The position numbers and the translations under genes are program-made. A DNA stretch of 42,061 nt from an uncultured Mediterranea sp. (GTDB lineage Bacteria > Bacteroidota > Bacteroidia > Bacteroidales > Bacteroidaceae): the NCBI GenBank assembly GCA_945641355.1, contig CALZEQ010000028.1, positions 1 to 42,061 of the forward strand, read 5' to 3'. Positions within the stretch are counted from its first letter, which is position 1. Each line of letters starts with the position of its first letter. Positions 1 through 8,252 of the stretch are shown here, piece after piece. The notes below the pieces were generated by a model. The model saw only the letters and a list, made by a program, of their open reading frames with translations. It did no database searches and was not told the origin of the DNA.

Positions 1-152
1 TCTGATCAAATCCCAACCCATTAAGCCGCAACAAACGAAGTTGCGGATTTGAGGTCTATTATTATTATAGATTCATACTTGTCTTTATTCCTCGTCCTTA
101 CTCCATCTCTCAGAGTCAACCCTCAAGGCTTTCTTCTGCAGCCGTCTTGTGA

Positions 153-688
153 GATCCTCGCGGAATGTCGCTTTTCAACAACCCCATCATGCACCTTACG
201 CCTGAGATGCAGGAAGTTTGTGCACTTGATTTTGACTATATCCGCCGCCGTCTTACCCTCAAACCTACAAGTTTCATCGCGAAGCCATGATGAACGCTAT
301 ACAGGCTATGATTATCGACTTCTTCGATTTCCATGCCACACTCTATGGCAACAATGACACCATCACCCAGCAGTATGCCGCGCTGATGAACCGATTCCTG
401 GCTCTGCTGGAACGTAGTGACTATCGCAAGAACCGCGAAGTTGGCTATTATGCCGACCTGCTTTGTGTCACTCCGAAGTACCTTTCTGAAGTGTCAAAGA
501 AGATTAGCGGTTACCCCGCTGCCTACTGGATTACACGCTACAGCTCGCTCGACATCGCCCGTCTGCTACGCAGCAAGCGACTGACTTTTATAGAGATATC
601 GGACATGTTCGGCTTCTCTTCCGAAGCCTATTTCTGTCGATACGTGCAGAAATATCTCGGTGCACCGCCATCTAGTTTCTTGGAATAG
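153..688 (+). pseudogene. AraC-family transcriptional regulator, frameshifted
   Basis: The intact 3' part, readable from the ATG at 287 to the stop at 686-688, encodes 133 residues that include a complete AraC-type double helix-turn-helix (about residues 60-133; motifs VTPKYLSEVSKK and ISDMFGFSSEAYFCRYVQKY). The upstream part of the same protein is readable in another frame from about 153 (GMSLFNNPIMHLTPEM, then ALDFDYIRRRL) and runs into TGA at 288-290. A one-base deletion near 264-270 would join the two frames, so the gene has a frameshift between its effector-binding and DNA-binding halves. Position 150-152 is a further stop in the upstream frame, and nothing clear can be read before it, so the N-terminus is also damaged or missing. 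A free DNA-binding half starting at 287 could still be made, but a functional regulator is unlikely unless the shift is a sequencing error. Confidence 0.7.
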
Positions 689-697
689 GGTGTCAGT

Positions 698-1414
698 TTA
701 GAAACAATAACCTAAAGAGAGATAAACTTCGTGCGTTGTCTTTTTATTCGGCACAAATCCGCTGATGTTTTTCCCGTCGAATCGTACATTGCTAAATGGG
801 GAGAACGGCTTCTGATTGGAAAACGCATAACCCAGCGAGAGCACGATTTCGTCGCACTTTAGGCTTAGCGCATTTCTCAGTTGCCAGTAGTGCCATTGGC
901 CGCCTCGATTGTGTGCGTGCCTTGTTTCATAATGGCTCTTGTACCCATCGGTCGATGTGATGTGTGTATAGGTGAATGTCTTGTTGGGGAATGTGAAGGT
1001 GATGGCCGGCGTACATTCCCATAAAAGGGTATAGTCTTCATCTCTTCCGAATGTCAGTAGAGGCAGCCTGAAACTGGGCCCCACATACACATTCACATTC
1101 GCATATTTGTCATCATCATCATCCAAGTGATAGACCTTTCCGTCACGACCAGTGACTTCCCAAAGGGGTCGGCAATCAATGCTGTACCAAGTTTGGGTGT
1201 TAAGGCCTCCGGTTACTCCTATGTAGTTTCCTAAAAATCGGGTATAGCTTAGTCCAAGTACATAACCCGGTTCGCTACCATGTATTAACAAAGAGGCATT
1301 CAGGTTGACTCTATTGGGCGTCTCTTTCCATTCATTTGCGCCGGCATGTACACCTTGTGCTTGAGTTCCGATGAAACAGCACCATGCAAGCAGCGAAAGC
1401 AAGTTTTTTTTCAT
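698..1414 (-). CDS. Secreted protein, probable outer-membrane beta-barrel
   Basis: Predicted product of 238 residues starting at the ATG at 1414 (MKKNLLSLLAWC), which begins a Sec signal peptide ending near TQA-QG. The frame stays open to 1567, but the longer N-terminus has no signal-peptide character and lies upstream of a good -7 promoter element, so the inner start is preferred. The mature part has alternating hydrophobic/polar strands with aromatic girdles (LGLSYTRFLGNYIGVTGGL, then VYLSLGYCF at the very end) and a terminal Phe, as in small outer-membrane barrels. A run of five Asp occurs mid-protein (HLDDDDDKY). No specific family is recognised and no function is assigned. It ends 10 bases from the end of the damaged AraC gene, on the opposite strand. 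Confidence 0.65.
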   Translation of the reverse strand: MKKNLLSLLAWCCFIGTQAQGVHAGANEWKETPNRVNLNASLLIHGSEPGYVLGLSYTRFLGNYIGVTGGLNTQTWYSIDCRPLWEVTGRDGKVYHLDDDDDKYANVNVYVGPSFRLPLLTFGRDEDYTLLWECTPAITFTFPNKTFTYTHITSTDGYKSHYETRHAHNRGGQWHYWQLRNALSLKCDEIVLSLGYAFSNQKPFSPFSNVRFDGKNISGFVPNKKTTHEVYLSLGYCF

Positions 1415-1443
1415 GACTCTTGAGCTTTGATAGAAATTCGGCG

Positions 1444-1473
1444 CAAAAGTAGAAAGAATTGTTCTCTTGACAA
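1444..1473 (-). promoter_or_regulatory. Bacteroidetes-type promoter of the 698-1414 gene
   Basis: On the minus strand, TTG (1473-1471), 19 bases, then TACTTTTG (1451-1444), matching the phylum's -33 TTG/TTTG and -7 TAnnTTTG pattern. It lies 29 bases upstream of the ATG at 1414 and argues against the longer start at 1567. Confidence 0.65.
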
Positions 1474-1687
1474 TTATTGAATGTGCTGAACCGGAAATAA
1501 AACGTGTTAAAACGGCAGATATGTATTTTTCGTAAAATTGGTAATTATCCCCGAAATCTGTATTCATGCAGCTTGCGGCGGTTCAATGTCTACAGGATTA
1601 CCATCAACTTTACCGTAATACAGCAATCAACAAATTGTAAAATATCCGGACAAATAAACAGGCAGAATCTATACGATTAAGGAGTGC

Positions 1688-1754
1688 TACATTCAGTCGT
1701 ATTATGAAATACATTCAGTCGTATCATGAAACACATTCAGAATACGACTGAATG
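1688..1754. repeat. Tandem plus inverted CATTCAGTCGTAT repeats
   Basis: Two adjacent 22-base units (1688-1709 and 1710-1731) differ by a single base (TATTATG against TATCATG). A third, partial unit (1732-1740) is followed directly by AATACGACTGAATG (1741-1754), the exact reverse complement of 1690-1703. The outer arms therefore form a 14-base perfect inverted repeat enclosing another direct copy. No T-tract follows, so this is not a typical terminator. It could be an operator cluster or a small mobile-element end. Confidence 0.75.
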
Positions 1755-1885
1755 TTGCTTATCATAACTATTTCTTTTACAATGAGTTACAAAAGCAGAT
1801 TTTCGTATTCGCGCTCACTAATCTAATTTCAATAATTATTGACAGAATATACAACGCAGTCCCTTATCTGCCGGCCTCACCGTAG

Positions 1886-1907
1886 GGGCAGACCTATGCG
1901 TCTGCCC
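1886..1907. repeat. REP-like palindrome (GGGCAGAC...GTCTGCCC)
   Basis: An 8-base perfect inverted repeat, GGGCAGAC / GTCTGCCC, with a 6-base loop inside the wider string GTAGGGGCAGACC...GTCTGCCC. Dispersed extragenic palindromes of this GTAGGGGC type occur in many bacterial genomes. No RAYT-type transposase is visible nearby. Confidence 0.6.
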
Positions 1908-2124
1908 AATCCGCGCGCAACCCATCATCGTGTACCGTCATTCAGGGCGGACGCTCTGGCCTCACAGCAGGAGCATATAGCGGAGAGGAGTACGGACAAG
2001 CAAAAGCAAAGGGACATTCCCGCTGCATCCCCTTACGCTTCCCTTACTATAGGAACAGGATGCTAAGGGAATGGTAGGGAGATGATGAGTTTCAGAAAAC
2101 CATAGAACAGCACAAAGATAGCAT

Positions 2125-2152
2125 GCCGGCAGGGCAAAGCCGGCAGGGCAAA
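2125..2152. repeat. 14-base tandem duplication
   Basis: GCCGGCAGGGCAAA occurs twice in tandem (2125-2138 and 2139-2152) with no mismatch, which indicates a recent slippage or duplication in non-coding DNA. Confidence 0.8.
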
Positions 2153-2220
2153 AACAAATATGTATGAGAAAAAGTGCCAATCGCTAATTTAGGTAGAGGA
2201 TAGAGCTTCCATGGACGATA

Positions 2221-2280
2221 AGATTATTAACCCTACCCATTTAAGATTAATAATCTAACAGACGAAAGGTTATTAACCTT
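2221..2280. repeat. Cluster of AT-rich palindromes
   Basis: AGATTATTAA (2221-2230) and TTAATAATCT (2247-2256) are perfect inverted arms. Ten bases on lies a 15-base palindrome, AAGGTTATTAACCTT (2266-2280). All contain the core (G)TTATTAA. They could be protein-binding sites or a leftover mobile-element end; no T-tract supports a terminator. Confidence 0.5.
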
Positions 2281-2325
2281 ATCGAAACAGAACACCTTAC
2301 GGATGTGCATGGTCAGTGCAGCACA

Positions 2326-2364
2326 CACAAAAAAAAGAACGCTCCGAAAAAAGATTCAGAGCGT
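2326..2364 (-). terminator. Rho-independent terminator of the M23/LysM gene
   Basis: Read on the minus strand, ACGCTCTGAA and TTCGGAGCGT (complements of 2364-2355 and 2348-2339) form a 10-bp stem with one G-T pair and a six-base loop, followed by TCTTTTTTTTTG. It lies 50-90 bases after the stop of the peptidase gene. Confidence 0.85.
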
Positions 2365-2415
2365 CCTCCTGGCTATTGAGATTGTTTTACGTTTGAAATG
2401 AAATGCCACATTTGA

Positions 2416-3288
2416 TTAAGAGCAACGCAATACCTGACCCGGTCGCAAGATAGTCTTGCGCGTGATGCGGTTCAATTTGCAAAGCTGGTCGATGGACACT
2501 CCCTGACGGGCAGCGATGCGGCCCAGCGTATCGCCCTTCTTCACCTTGTAGAAGAGTCCTTCGCCTGCAGCCACAGCACGTGCGGTGGTTGCCTTGGTCT
2601 TTCCCTTATGGAAGGTATAGCTGTCAGCCACGATATCCTGCTTCTCGAAGTCGAACATGAGAGCCGGGTCGATGGGAATGCCTAAGAAACGGGTTTCGAA
2701 ATGAAGGTGCGAACCGGTGGAACGGCCTGTATTACCTCCCAAACCGATGACATCGCCCGCCTTCACCAACTGCTCCTCTGACACGAGTTGCTTGGACAGG
2801 TGGCCGTAAACGGTCTCCAAACCATTATCGTGACGGATAACGATGTACTGGCCGTAACCACGACGGCGACCCTGATTCTTGACGATACGCACCTTGCCAT
2901 CGAAAGCGGCACGGATGGTATCACCTACCAGCACCTTGATATCCAATCCGTTGTGTACTCTGCGACGACGCGGACGGTAACCAAAGATATCGGTAATGCG
3001 GGTATTGGATGTGGGCATACAGAAACCGGTGAGGTCGAATGTATAACTATCGGGTACGATGGCATCGCCGTATGCTTGTACATGGTCATTGCTCCAGCTG
3101 GGATAGATGTCCAGTCCCGGATAGAGGGACTGCTCTGCACGAATCTGCTTCTGCAAAGCAAGCGAATCTACGCTCTTCAGTTTTTTGTCGATAGGGGCTT
3201 GGCGAGCAATGAGGTCTTGCGAGAAAGCATTCAAGCCAACCATTGCCATAACCAATATAAATGTTGTTTTAATCCAATTCGAATTCAT
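2416..3288 (-). CDS. M23 family zinc metallopeptidase with C-terminal LysM domain
   Basis: Product of 290 residues, expected in the periplasm or attached to peptidoglycan, cleaving peptide cross-links or stem peptides of the wall. A signal peptide (about 1-23, ending NAFSQ) is followed by an M23 (lysostaphin/NlpD-like) domain at about 95-205. The zinc and catalytic residues are present: H112 and D116 in HNGLD, H163 in YGHL, and H194/H196 in SHLHFE. A LysM domain follows at about 245-289 (YKVKKGDTLGRIAARQGVS), giving peptidoglycan binding. All metal ligands are intact, so this is an active-type enzyme and not a degenerate EnvC/NlpD activator. It has its own -7 element upstream and a strong terminator downstream, so it is probably transcribed alone, although recG lies upstream on the same strand. 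Confidence 0.92.
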   Translation of the reverse strand: MNSNWIKTTFILVMAMVGLNAFSQDLIARQAPIDKKLKSVDSLALQKQIRAEQSLYPGLDIYPSWSNDHVQAYGDAIVPDSYTFDLTGFCMPTSNTRITDIFGYRPRRRRVHNGLDIKVLVGDTIRAAFDGKVRIVKNQGRRRGYGQYIVIRHDNGLETVYGHLSKQLVSEEQLVKAGDVIGLGGNTGRSTGSHLHFETRFLGIPIDPALMFDFEKQDIVADSYTFHKGKTKATTARAVAAGEGLFYKVKKGDTLGRIAARQGVSIDQLCKLNRITRKTILRPGQVLRCS

Positions 3289-3351
3289 TCCGTATGCCTT
3301 TCATTATAAGGAGGGGTCGCATCCACGAAGCCTCATTTTCAAAAATTCCCT

Positions 3352-3359
3352 CAAAGGTA
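3352..3359 (-). promoter_or_regulatory. -7 promoter element of the M23 gene
   Basis: TACCTTTG on the minus strand, an exact TAnnTTTG match, 63 bases upstream of the start at 3288. No convincing -33 element is seen. Confidence 0.5.
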
Positions 3360-3509
3360 GTGTTTATCTTTGGAATAGCGTGTCTTCTATTAACTATTTT
3401 TTACGAAATGGGAGTCAGACGGAGGTATAATACACACTCATTCAACTAATATACAGAATGATAGACAAAAACATGTTTAATAACATATTGCGAACATATA
3501 AACAATTTT

Positions 3510-5606
3510 TCAACTTATCGCCGCCCAGTTGACATTCGTCTTGCGGAGCGACTTCAACTGCCGCCACACCACCTCGTTCTCTGGCAACGCACCTTCGGGA
3601 TCGGCATCAATGAGGCGTTGTGCCACTTCACGTACATACTGCAGCAGTTGTCCATCGCGAGCCAGGTCCGCTATCTTCAAGTCGAATGCCACGCCACTCT
3701 GTTGTGTCCCCTCCAAATCGCCAGGGCCACGCAGCTTTAGGTCGGCTTCGGCAATCTCAAAACCGTCATTGGTACGCACCATTATCTCGATGCGCTTACG
3801 GGTCTCTTCGGTCAGCTTATAGCCGGTCACCAGGATGCAGTACGACTGGTCGGCTCCCCGCCCTACCCGGCCACGCAACTGGTGCAACTGGGAGAGGCCG
3901 AAGCGTTCGGCGTTCTCTATCACCATCACCGACGCATTGGGCACGTTCACACCCACCTCTATCACCGTAGTCGCCACCATAATCTGTGCCTCGCCGGAGA
4001 CGAAACGTTGCATCTGTTCGTCCTTCTCGGCAGGCTTCATCTTCCCATGCACCTTGCAGACCTTGCAATCGGGGAAATCCTCGCAGATGTGCAAATAGCC
4101 CTCCTCCAGATTCTTCAAGTCAATCTTCTCGCTCTCCTTGATGAGAGGGTAGACGAAATAGACCTGCCGGCCTTCGGCTATCTGCTTGCGTACCGACTGA
4201 TTGAGGCTGACCCGCCGGTTGTCGAACTGATGCAGGGTGGCAATGGGCTTGCGTCCGGGGGGGAGTTCGTCAATGACGGAGACATCGAGGTCGCCGTACA
4301 GTGTCATGGCCAGCGTGCGGGGAATGGGTGTGGCAGTCATTACCAGCACATGGGGAGGCTGCACGTTCTTGGTCCAGAGGCGGGCACGTTGTGCCACTCC
4401 GAAGCGGTGCTGTTCGTCGATGACCACAAGTCCCAGCGAAGCAAAATTCACCGTGTCCTCGATGACAGCATGGGTGCCCACCAGTATCTGTACATCGCCT
4501 GTAAGCAGACCGTTGAGTATCGCCTCCCGCCGTTTTCCCTTGATGGAGCCGGTCAGCAACTCCACCCGTACCGGCATACCGCAGAGCAATTCGCGCAGGG
4601 TGTCGAAGTGCTGGTTGGCCAAAATTTCGGTAGGAGCCATCAGGCAGGCCTGGAAACCATTGTCCAGCGCAATAAGCATACTCATCAGGGCCACCAACGT
4701 CTTGCCGCTTCCTACATCTCCCTGTAGCAGGCGGTTCATCTGACGACCGGAACCCAAATCGTGCCGTATCTCCTTCAGTACCCGTTTCTGGGCGTTGGTC
4801 AGCACGAACGGAAGGTTCTGCGCATAGAAGGTGTGAAACACCTCACCCACCCGTTCGAACACATAACCGCGGTATTTGTGCTGACGGTCGCGGGCATAGC
4901 GCAGGATGTTGAGCTGTACATAGAACAGTTCCTCGAACTTCAGCCGATACTGTGCCTTGCGCAACAGTTCGGCATTAGATGGGAAATGAATCTGGCGAAG
5001 TGCTTCCGTCAGCGGCATCAGATGATGGGCATGAACCAATGCCGGCGAAAGAGTCTCGGGCAACGATTCGTCCAGCTGCTGCAGCAAAGTAGCCATCAGT
5101 TTCTCAATTGCATGCGAATTGAGCAGCATACGCTTCATCTTCTCCGTCGTGTTGTAGTAGGGCTGCATTCCCAAAGCCGAGAGCTTCAGCTCCGCTGCCG
5201 GATCGATGTCGGGATGGGCGATGTTAATGCGCTTGTTGAAGAGGGTGGGTTTGCCGAATACAATGTACTCCGTCTGCAACTTGTACTTGTTCAGCAGGTA
5301 TTTGATACCTTGAAACCAGACCAGGTCTACCACACCCGTTCCATCGGAGAAGTGGGCCACCAGCCGGCGCTGACGTCCCTCGCCTATCGACTCGAAGCTA
5401 AGGATTTTGCCTCGCAACTGTATGTAGGGCATCGAGCCGTCTACCTCGCGGATGGAGTAGATGCGGCTGCGGTCGACGTACTTGTAAGGGAAATAGTACA
5501 GCAGGTCTTGCTGAGAAGAGATTCCCGCCTCCTTGCTAAGTACGGCCGCCCGTTGCGGCCCGACGCCCGGCAAGAACTTGATGTCGCGTGTGGCCAAATC
5601 GAACAT
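3510..5606 (-). CDS. recG: ATP-dependent DNA helicase RecG
   Basis: Product of 698 residues, the usual RecG length. RecG remodels stalled replication forks and branch-migrates Holliday junctions. The N-terminal wedge/OB part (about 60-170) precedes a superfamily 2 helicase core with Walker A GDVGSGKT (about residues 296-303), MAPTEILA (motif Ia), the DEQHRFG box (about 397), MTATPIPRTL (motif III), and the C-terminal QLRGRVGRG (motif VI). The start chosen is the ATG at 5606 (MFDLATRDIKFLPGVGP), which matches the usual Bacteroidales N-terminus. A start 24 bases upstream at 5630 would overlap the preceding gene. GAGAGG lies about nine bases before the chosen ATG. It is the last gene of the pdxJ-exbBD-tonB-DJ-1 string, 13 bases after the DJ-1 gene. 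Confidence 0.96.
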   Translation of the reverse strand: MFDLATRDIKFLPGVGPQRAAVLSKEAGISSQQDLLYYFPYKYVDRSRIYSIREVDGSMPYIQLRGKILSFESIGEGRQRRLVAHFSDGTGVVDLVWFQGIKYLLNKYKLQTEYIVFGKPTLFNKRINIAHPDIDPAAELKLSALGMQPYYNTTEKMKRMLLNSHAIEKLMATLLQQLDESLPETLSPALVHAHHLMPLTEALRQIHFPSNAELLRKAQYRLKFEELFYVQLNILRYARDRQHKYRGYVFERVGEVFHTFYAQNLPFVLTNAQKRVLKEIRHDLGSGRQMNRLLQGDVGSGKTLVALMSMLIALDNGFQACLMAPTEILANQHFDTLRELLCGMPVRVELLTGSIKGKRREAILNGLLTGDVQILVGTHAVIEDTVNFASLGLVVIDEQHRFGVAQRARLWTKNVQPPHVLVMTATPIPRTLAMTLYGDLDVSVIDELPPGRKPIATLHQFDNRRVSLNQSVRKQIAEGRQVYFVYPLIKESEKIDLKNLEEGYLHICEDFPDCKVCKVHGKMKPAEKDEQMQRFVSGEAQIMVATTVIEVGVNVPNASVMVIENAERFGLSQLHQLRGRVGRGADQSYCILVTGYKLTEETRKRIEIMVRTNDGFEIAEADLKLRGPGDLEGTQQSGVAFDLKIADLARDGQLLQYVREVAQRLIDADPEGALPENEVVWRQLKSLRKTNVNWAAIS

Positions 5607-5619
5607 GTCCGGTTGCCTC

Positions 5620-6168
5620 TCAAGCGACAATCATGGCCTCTCTCAGTTCCTTCGCCTTGTCTGCGCCCCGCAGCTGCTCTACAATGGCCAGAGAAAACTC
5701 CATGGCAGCCCCCGGACCGCGACCGGTGATGATGTTGCCATCAACTTCCACCATACGTGCGGTATATTCGGCACCCTCCAGATGTGACTCAAACGACGGA
5801 TAGCAGGTAGCCTTACGTCCCTTCAGGATGCCCAGATGTCCCAATACCATAGGAGCGGCACAGATGGCGGCGATGGGCTTCTTCTCTGCCGCAAAGCGCA
5901 GCAGGATGCGGCGCAGGTCATCACACTTGTCCAGCGTATCGGCTCCGGGCATACCACCCGGCAGTACAAGCAATTCGGCATCAAAGAAATCGCAATTCAC
6001 GATGTTCCTGTCGCACAGCACCTGTATCTGGTGTGCACCGGTCACTATCTCATCGGGAGTTACCGAGATAATCTCTACATTCATACCTGCCCGACGCAAC
6101 ACATCGACTGTAGTCAAGGCTTCTACTTCTTCAAAGCCATCGGCTAAAAACACATAAACTGTACCCAT
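5620..6168 (-). CDS. DJ-1/PfpI (ThiJ/YajL) family protein
   Basis: Product of 182 residues covering one whole DJ-1 domain. Characters seen are the FLADGFEEVEA start with the conserved acidic residue of the active site, the LVLPGGMPG strand-turn, and the nucleophile-elbow cysteine C103 in AAICAAPMVLG. Members of this clade are described as chaperones, glyoxalase III or deglycase-type enzymes and protectors against carbonyl or oxidative stress; which activity applies here cannot be told from sequence. No signal peptide, so cytoplasmic. It lies 81 bases after tonB and 13 bases before recG on the same strand. Confidence 0.9.
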   Translation of the reverse strand: MGTVYVFLADGFEEVEALTTVDVLRRAGMNVEIISVTPDEIVTGAHQIQVLCDRNIVNCDFFDAELLVLPGGMPGADTLDKCDDLRRILLRFAAEKKPIAAICAAPMVLGHLGILKGRKATCYPSFESHLEGAEYTARMVEVDGNIITGRGPGAAMEFSLAIVEQLRGADKAKELREAMIVA

Positions 6169-6249
6169 ACTAATTCAAACTTTTTTTTGAGGACGATGCC
6201 TCTGTTATTCTTTATCCGGCCAGCCGCTTCCGAAGTAGAACGGCTTCCC

Positions 6250-7134
6250 TTATTTTAACTTAAAATTATATGTGATGGTTCCCGACTGGTTGGTCAATCC
6301 TTCGATGGTATTGAACCGCGCCTTGCGGGCTGCATCCAAAGCTGCCTTGCGCAACGCGGAATTGATGGTATTGGTCTGCGGATTGATTGTGGCAGCAACG
6401 ACAACGCCTTGGGGATTGACCGTGATGTTCACCACCACCCGGCCTTCCTCTTGTACGTTGTAGACGGGCTTCGGCAAGCCTCCGGGTCCCAGCGAACGTC
6501 CGTCCAGACTGAACGATCCGTATCCTCCCACACCTGTGGCGGCTCCGCTCGATGCATTACCTGTAGGAGAGCCCTGCGTGCTCTGCCCCTGACCGTCGCC
6601 TCTGCCCGCCATCTGCGCACCCTTGCCAAAGGCTCCCGACACCCGCTGACGGGCGGCCTCTTCGGCTGCCTTACGTGCCTGCTCTGCCTTGGCTTCTGCC
6701 AACTTGCGTTCCTCCTCCGCCTTCTCGGCTGCGCTCTTTTCCGGCTTCTTCGGTTCGGTTTTCTTCGGTTCAGTCTTTTTGGGCACAGGCTGCTTCACCA
6801 CAGGCTGAAGGGTCTTCTTCTTCACCGGTTGACTTTTGGGTTTCACGGCCACCGTTTCCTCCTCTTCCTGCGTCAGCAACTCCTGCTCGGCGGATTCGGC
6901 AGGCACTTCCGGCTGGGGAGCCTCCTGAGGCAACACATCCACCTCGGTCAGCGTAGGCAGGGAGCGGCCTCCTGCATCGGGCACTTCGCCCAGCATCACA
7001 GGCATACCTCCCTCCTCCATCGGTTCGGGCACTTCGATGCACGCCAGAACCAGGAAAGCGACCAAGACCACATGTACCAACAAGGCACCTGTCCAACCAA
7101 CAAACTTACCTTTCTTTTTGTTCTCCATATCCAT
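6250..7134 (-). CDS. tonB: TonB family energy-transducing protein
   Basis: Product of 294 residues. A short cytoplasmic N-terminus is followed by one transmembrane helix (about 14-33, WTGALLVHVVLVAFLVLACI), a long periplasmic spacer rich in Pro, Glu and Lys (about 90-150, with KKTEPKKTEPKKPEK repeats), an Ala/Lys/Glu helical stretch, a Gly/Ser-rich segment, and a C-terminal TonB-like domain (about 205-294, ending TITYNFKLK). It couples the proton-motive force, through ExbB/ExbD, to outer-membrane receptors. The start at 7134 abuts the exbD stop with no spacer. A second ATG two codons in (MENKK) is an equally good start. The exbB-exbD-tonB order supports a complete transducing unit. Confidence 0.9.
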   Translation of the reverse strand: MDMENKKKGKFVGWTGALLVHVVLVAFLVLACIEVPEPMEEGGMPVMLGEVPDAGGRSLPTLTEVDVLPQEAPQPEVPAESAEQELLTQEEEETVAVKPKSQPVKKKTLQPVVKQPVPKKTEPKKTEPKKPEKSAAEKAEEERKLAEAKAEQARKAAEEAARQRVSGAFGKGAQMAGRGDGQGQSTQGSPTGNASSGAATGVGGYGSFSLDGRSLGPGGLPKPVYNVQEEGRVVVNITVNPQGVVVAATINPQTNTINSALRKAALDAARKARFNTIEGLTNQSGTITYNFKLK

Positions 7135-7542
7135 TTACTTCCCGCGGGTGGCCAACACCATCTTGAACTTGTTCTCGTTCGCAATGTTCAGCACCTTGAC
7201 AATCTCCCGATAGGGGACTGCCTCGTCTGCATAGAGTGCCACATACATCTCCGGCTCACGGGCCGCACACTCTTGCAGGAAGGGTGCCAGTTCGTCGATG
7301 GACAACGGGCGCTCCTTCTCATTGCCGAAAGCCGCGTAGCAACGCAGTTCCTTGTCGATGATGACTCGTGTCAACGGCTTGGCCGATGTCTGCTGCTTGC
7401 CCTGCGGCAACAGCACCTTGATGGCATTGGGCGACACCATGGTGGAGGTAATCATGAAGAAAATAAGCAGCAGGAAGATGAGGTCCGTCATGGAAGCCAT
7501 GCTGAACATGGGCGAAATCTTTGCTCTACGTTTCAGTGCCAT
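7135..7542 (-). CDS. exbD: ExbD/TolR family biopolymer transport protein
   Basis: Product of 135 residues, the inner-membrane partner of ExbB in the proton-driven TonB motor. The N-terminus carries one transmembrane helix (MTDLIFLLLIFFMITSTMV) with the essential Asp of the ExbD family (D in SMTDLIF), followed by a periplasmic domain. The ATG at 7542 overlaps the exbB stop by one base (TGATG), which suggests translational coupling. An in-frame GTG one codon upstream (7545) is possible but less likely. It is followed immediately by tonB. Confidence 0.93.
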   Translation of the reverse strand: MALKRRAKISPMFSMASMTDLIFLLLIFFMITSTMVSPNAIKVLLPQGKQQTSAKPLTRVIIDKELRCYAAFGNEKERPLSIDELAPFLQECAAREPEMYVALYADEAVPYREIVKVLNIANENKFKMVLATRGK

Positions 7543-8252
7543 CACATACTCTCTATCAAGTCCATAAATTCCATTGTCTTTCCCTCCATCTTGCTGACTA
7601 CACCGTCAATCAGCGTCACCAGGTAGTTGTAGGCAAACATGGCAATGATGCCGACAATCAGACCGCCAACCGTCGTTATCATCGCTTCGTAGATACCACC
7701 CGAGAGCAATGAGATGTCGATGTTGTTGCCGGCATTGGCCATCTGCCAGAAAGCACGCACCATACCGGTCACCGTACCCAGAAAGCCCAGCATTGGTGCT
7801 CCGCTGGAGATGGTCGCCATGATGGTCATGCCCTTCTCCAGCTTGGCCACCTCTATGTTTCCCGCATTCTCGATGGCGGCCTGCACGTCGCTCACCGGCC
7901 GTCCCATACGGCTGATACCCTTCTCTATCATACGGGCAGCAGGTGTATCAATGCTGCGGCAATAGGCAACGGCCGACTTGCGGTCGCCGCTCTGGATGTA
8001 ATCCTTTATCTTATACATGAAGAGCGGATCCTCCTTACCGGCCTTCCGCACCACATAGTTCCGCTCGAACAGGATGTAAAAGCATACCAGAGACATCAGT
8101 CCCAGCACCAGCATAATCCACCCTCCCTTGAGCGCCATGCTCCACAGATTTATCTCATCTCCCGTAGCTACGGGTGTCAACACCGGATTGGTACCGGCCA
8201 ATGTATCAGCCAGTGCAGGAGCCACCTGGGCTAAAAACAGTAACAGATTCAT
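7542..8252 (-). CDS. exbB: ExbB/MotA/TolQ family proton channel protein
   Basis: Product of 236 residues with a hydrophobic N-terminal segment, then three transmembrane helices: [18 protein letters not shown] (about 45-62), [20 protein letters not shown] (about 145-165) and [20 protein letters not shown] (about 192-212). The long cytoplasmic loop between the first and second is typical of ExbB. It forms the stator pentamer around the ExbD dimer. The ATG overlaps the pdxJ stop by four bases (ATGA), so pdxJ and exbB are translationally coupled. Confidence 0.93.
   Translation of the reverse strand: MNLLLFLAQVAPALADTLAGTNPVLTPVATGDEINLWSMALKGGWIMLVLGLMSLVCFYILFERNYVVRKAGKEDPLFMYKIKDYIQSGDRKSAVAYCRSIDTPAARMIEKGISRMGRPVSDVQAAIENAGNIEVAKLEKGMTIMATISSGAPMLGFLGTVTGMVRAFWQMANAGNNIDISLLSGGIYEAMITTVGGLIVGIIAMFAYNYLVTLIDGVVSKMEGKTMEFMDLIESM

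Larger units (their letters stand above)
1415..2325. other. Repeat-rich region without a convincing gene
   Basis: About 900 bases with no open frame that looks like a protein. Apart from the promoter at 1444-1473 it holds tandem and inverted copies of a CATTCAGTCGTAT motif (1688-1754), a REP-like hairpin (1886-1907), a 14-base tandem duplication (2125-2152) and AT-rich palindromes (2221-2280). A short minus-strand stretch at 1564-1630 ending in DIEPPQAA may be the tail of a lost gene; I cannot identify it. The mixture looks like accumulated scars of small mobile or repetitive DNA. Confidence 0.55.

Noticed and set aside
1564..1630. Tail of a transposase gene on the minus strand (ending DIEPPQAA)
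   Set aside because: Only about 20 codons, no identifiable family, and no terminal repeats or other transposase pieces nearby.
1688..1754. CRISPR array
   Set aside because: The units are adjacent with no spacers, one is inverted, and there are no cas genes.
1839..2180. Two small open frames on opposite strands in the gene-free region
   Set aside because: They run through the REP-like hairpin and the tandem duplication, have no family resemblance and no start context.
6179..6210. Terminator between tonB and the DJ-1 gene
   Set aside because: Only a 4-bp GAGG/CCTC stem, and on the minus strand it is followed by A, not T; tonB lies downstream of neither gene in that sense.
6409..7626. 405-codon plus-strand open frame across tonB and exbD
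   Set aside because: It is antisense to three well-recognised genes, very rich in His/Leu/Arg as shadow frames are, and resembles no family.
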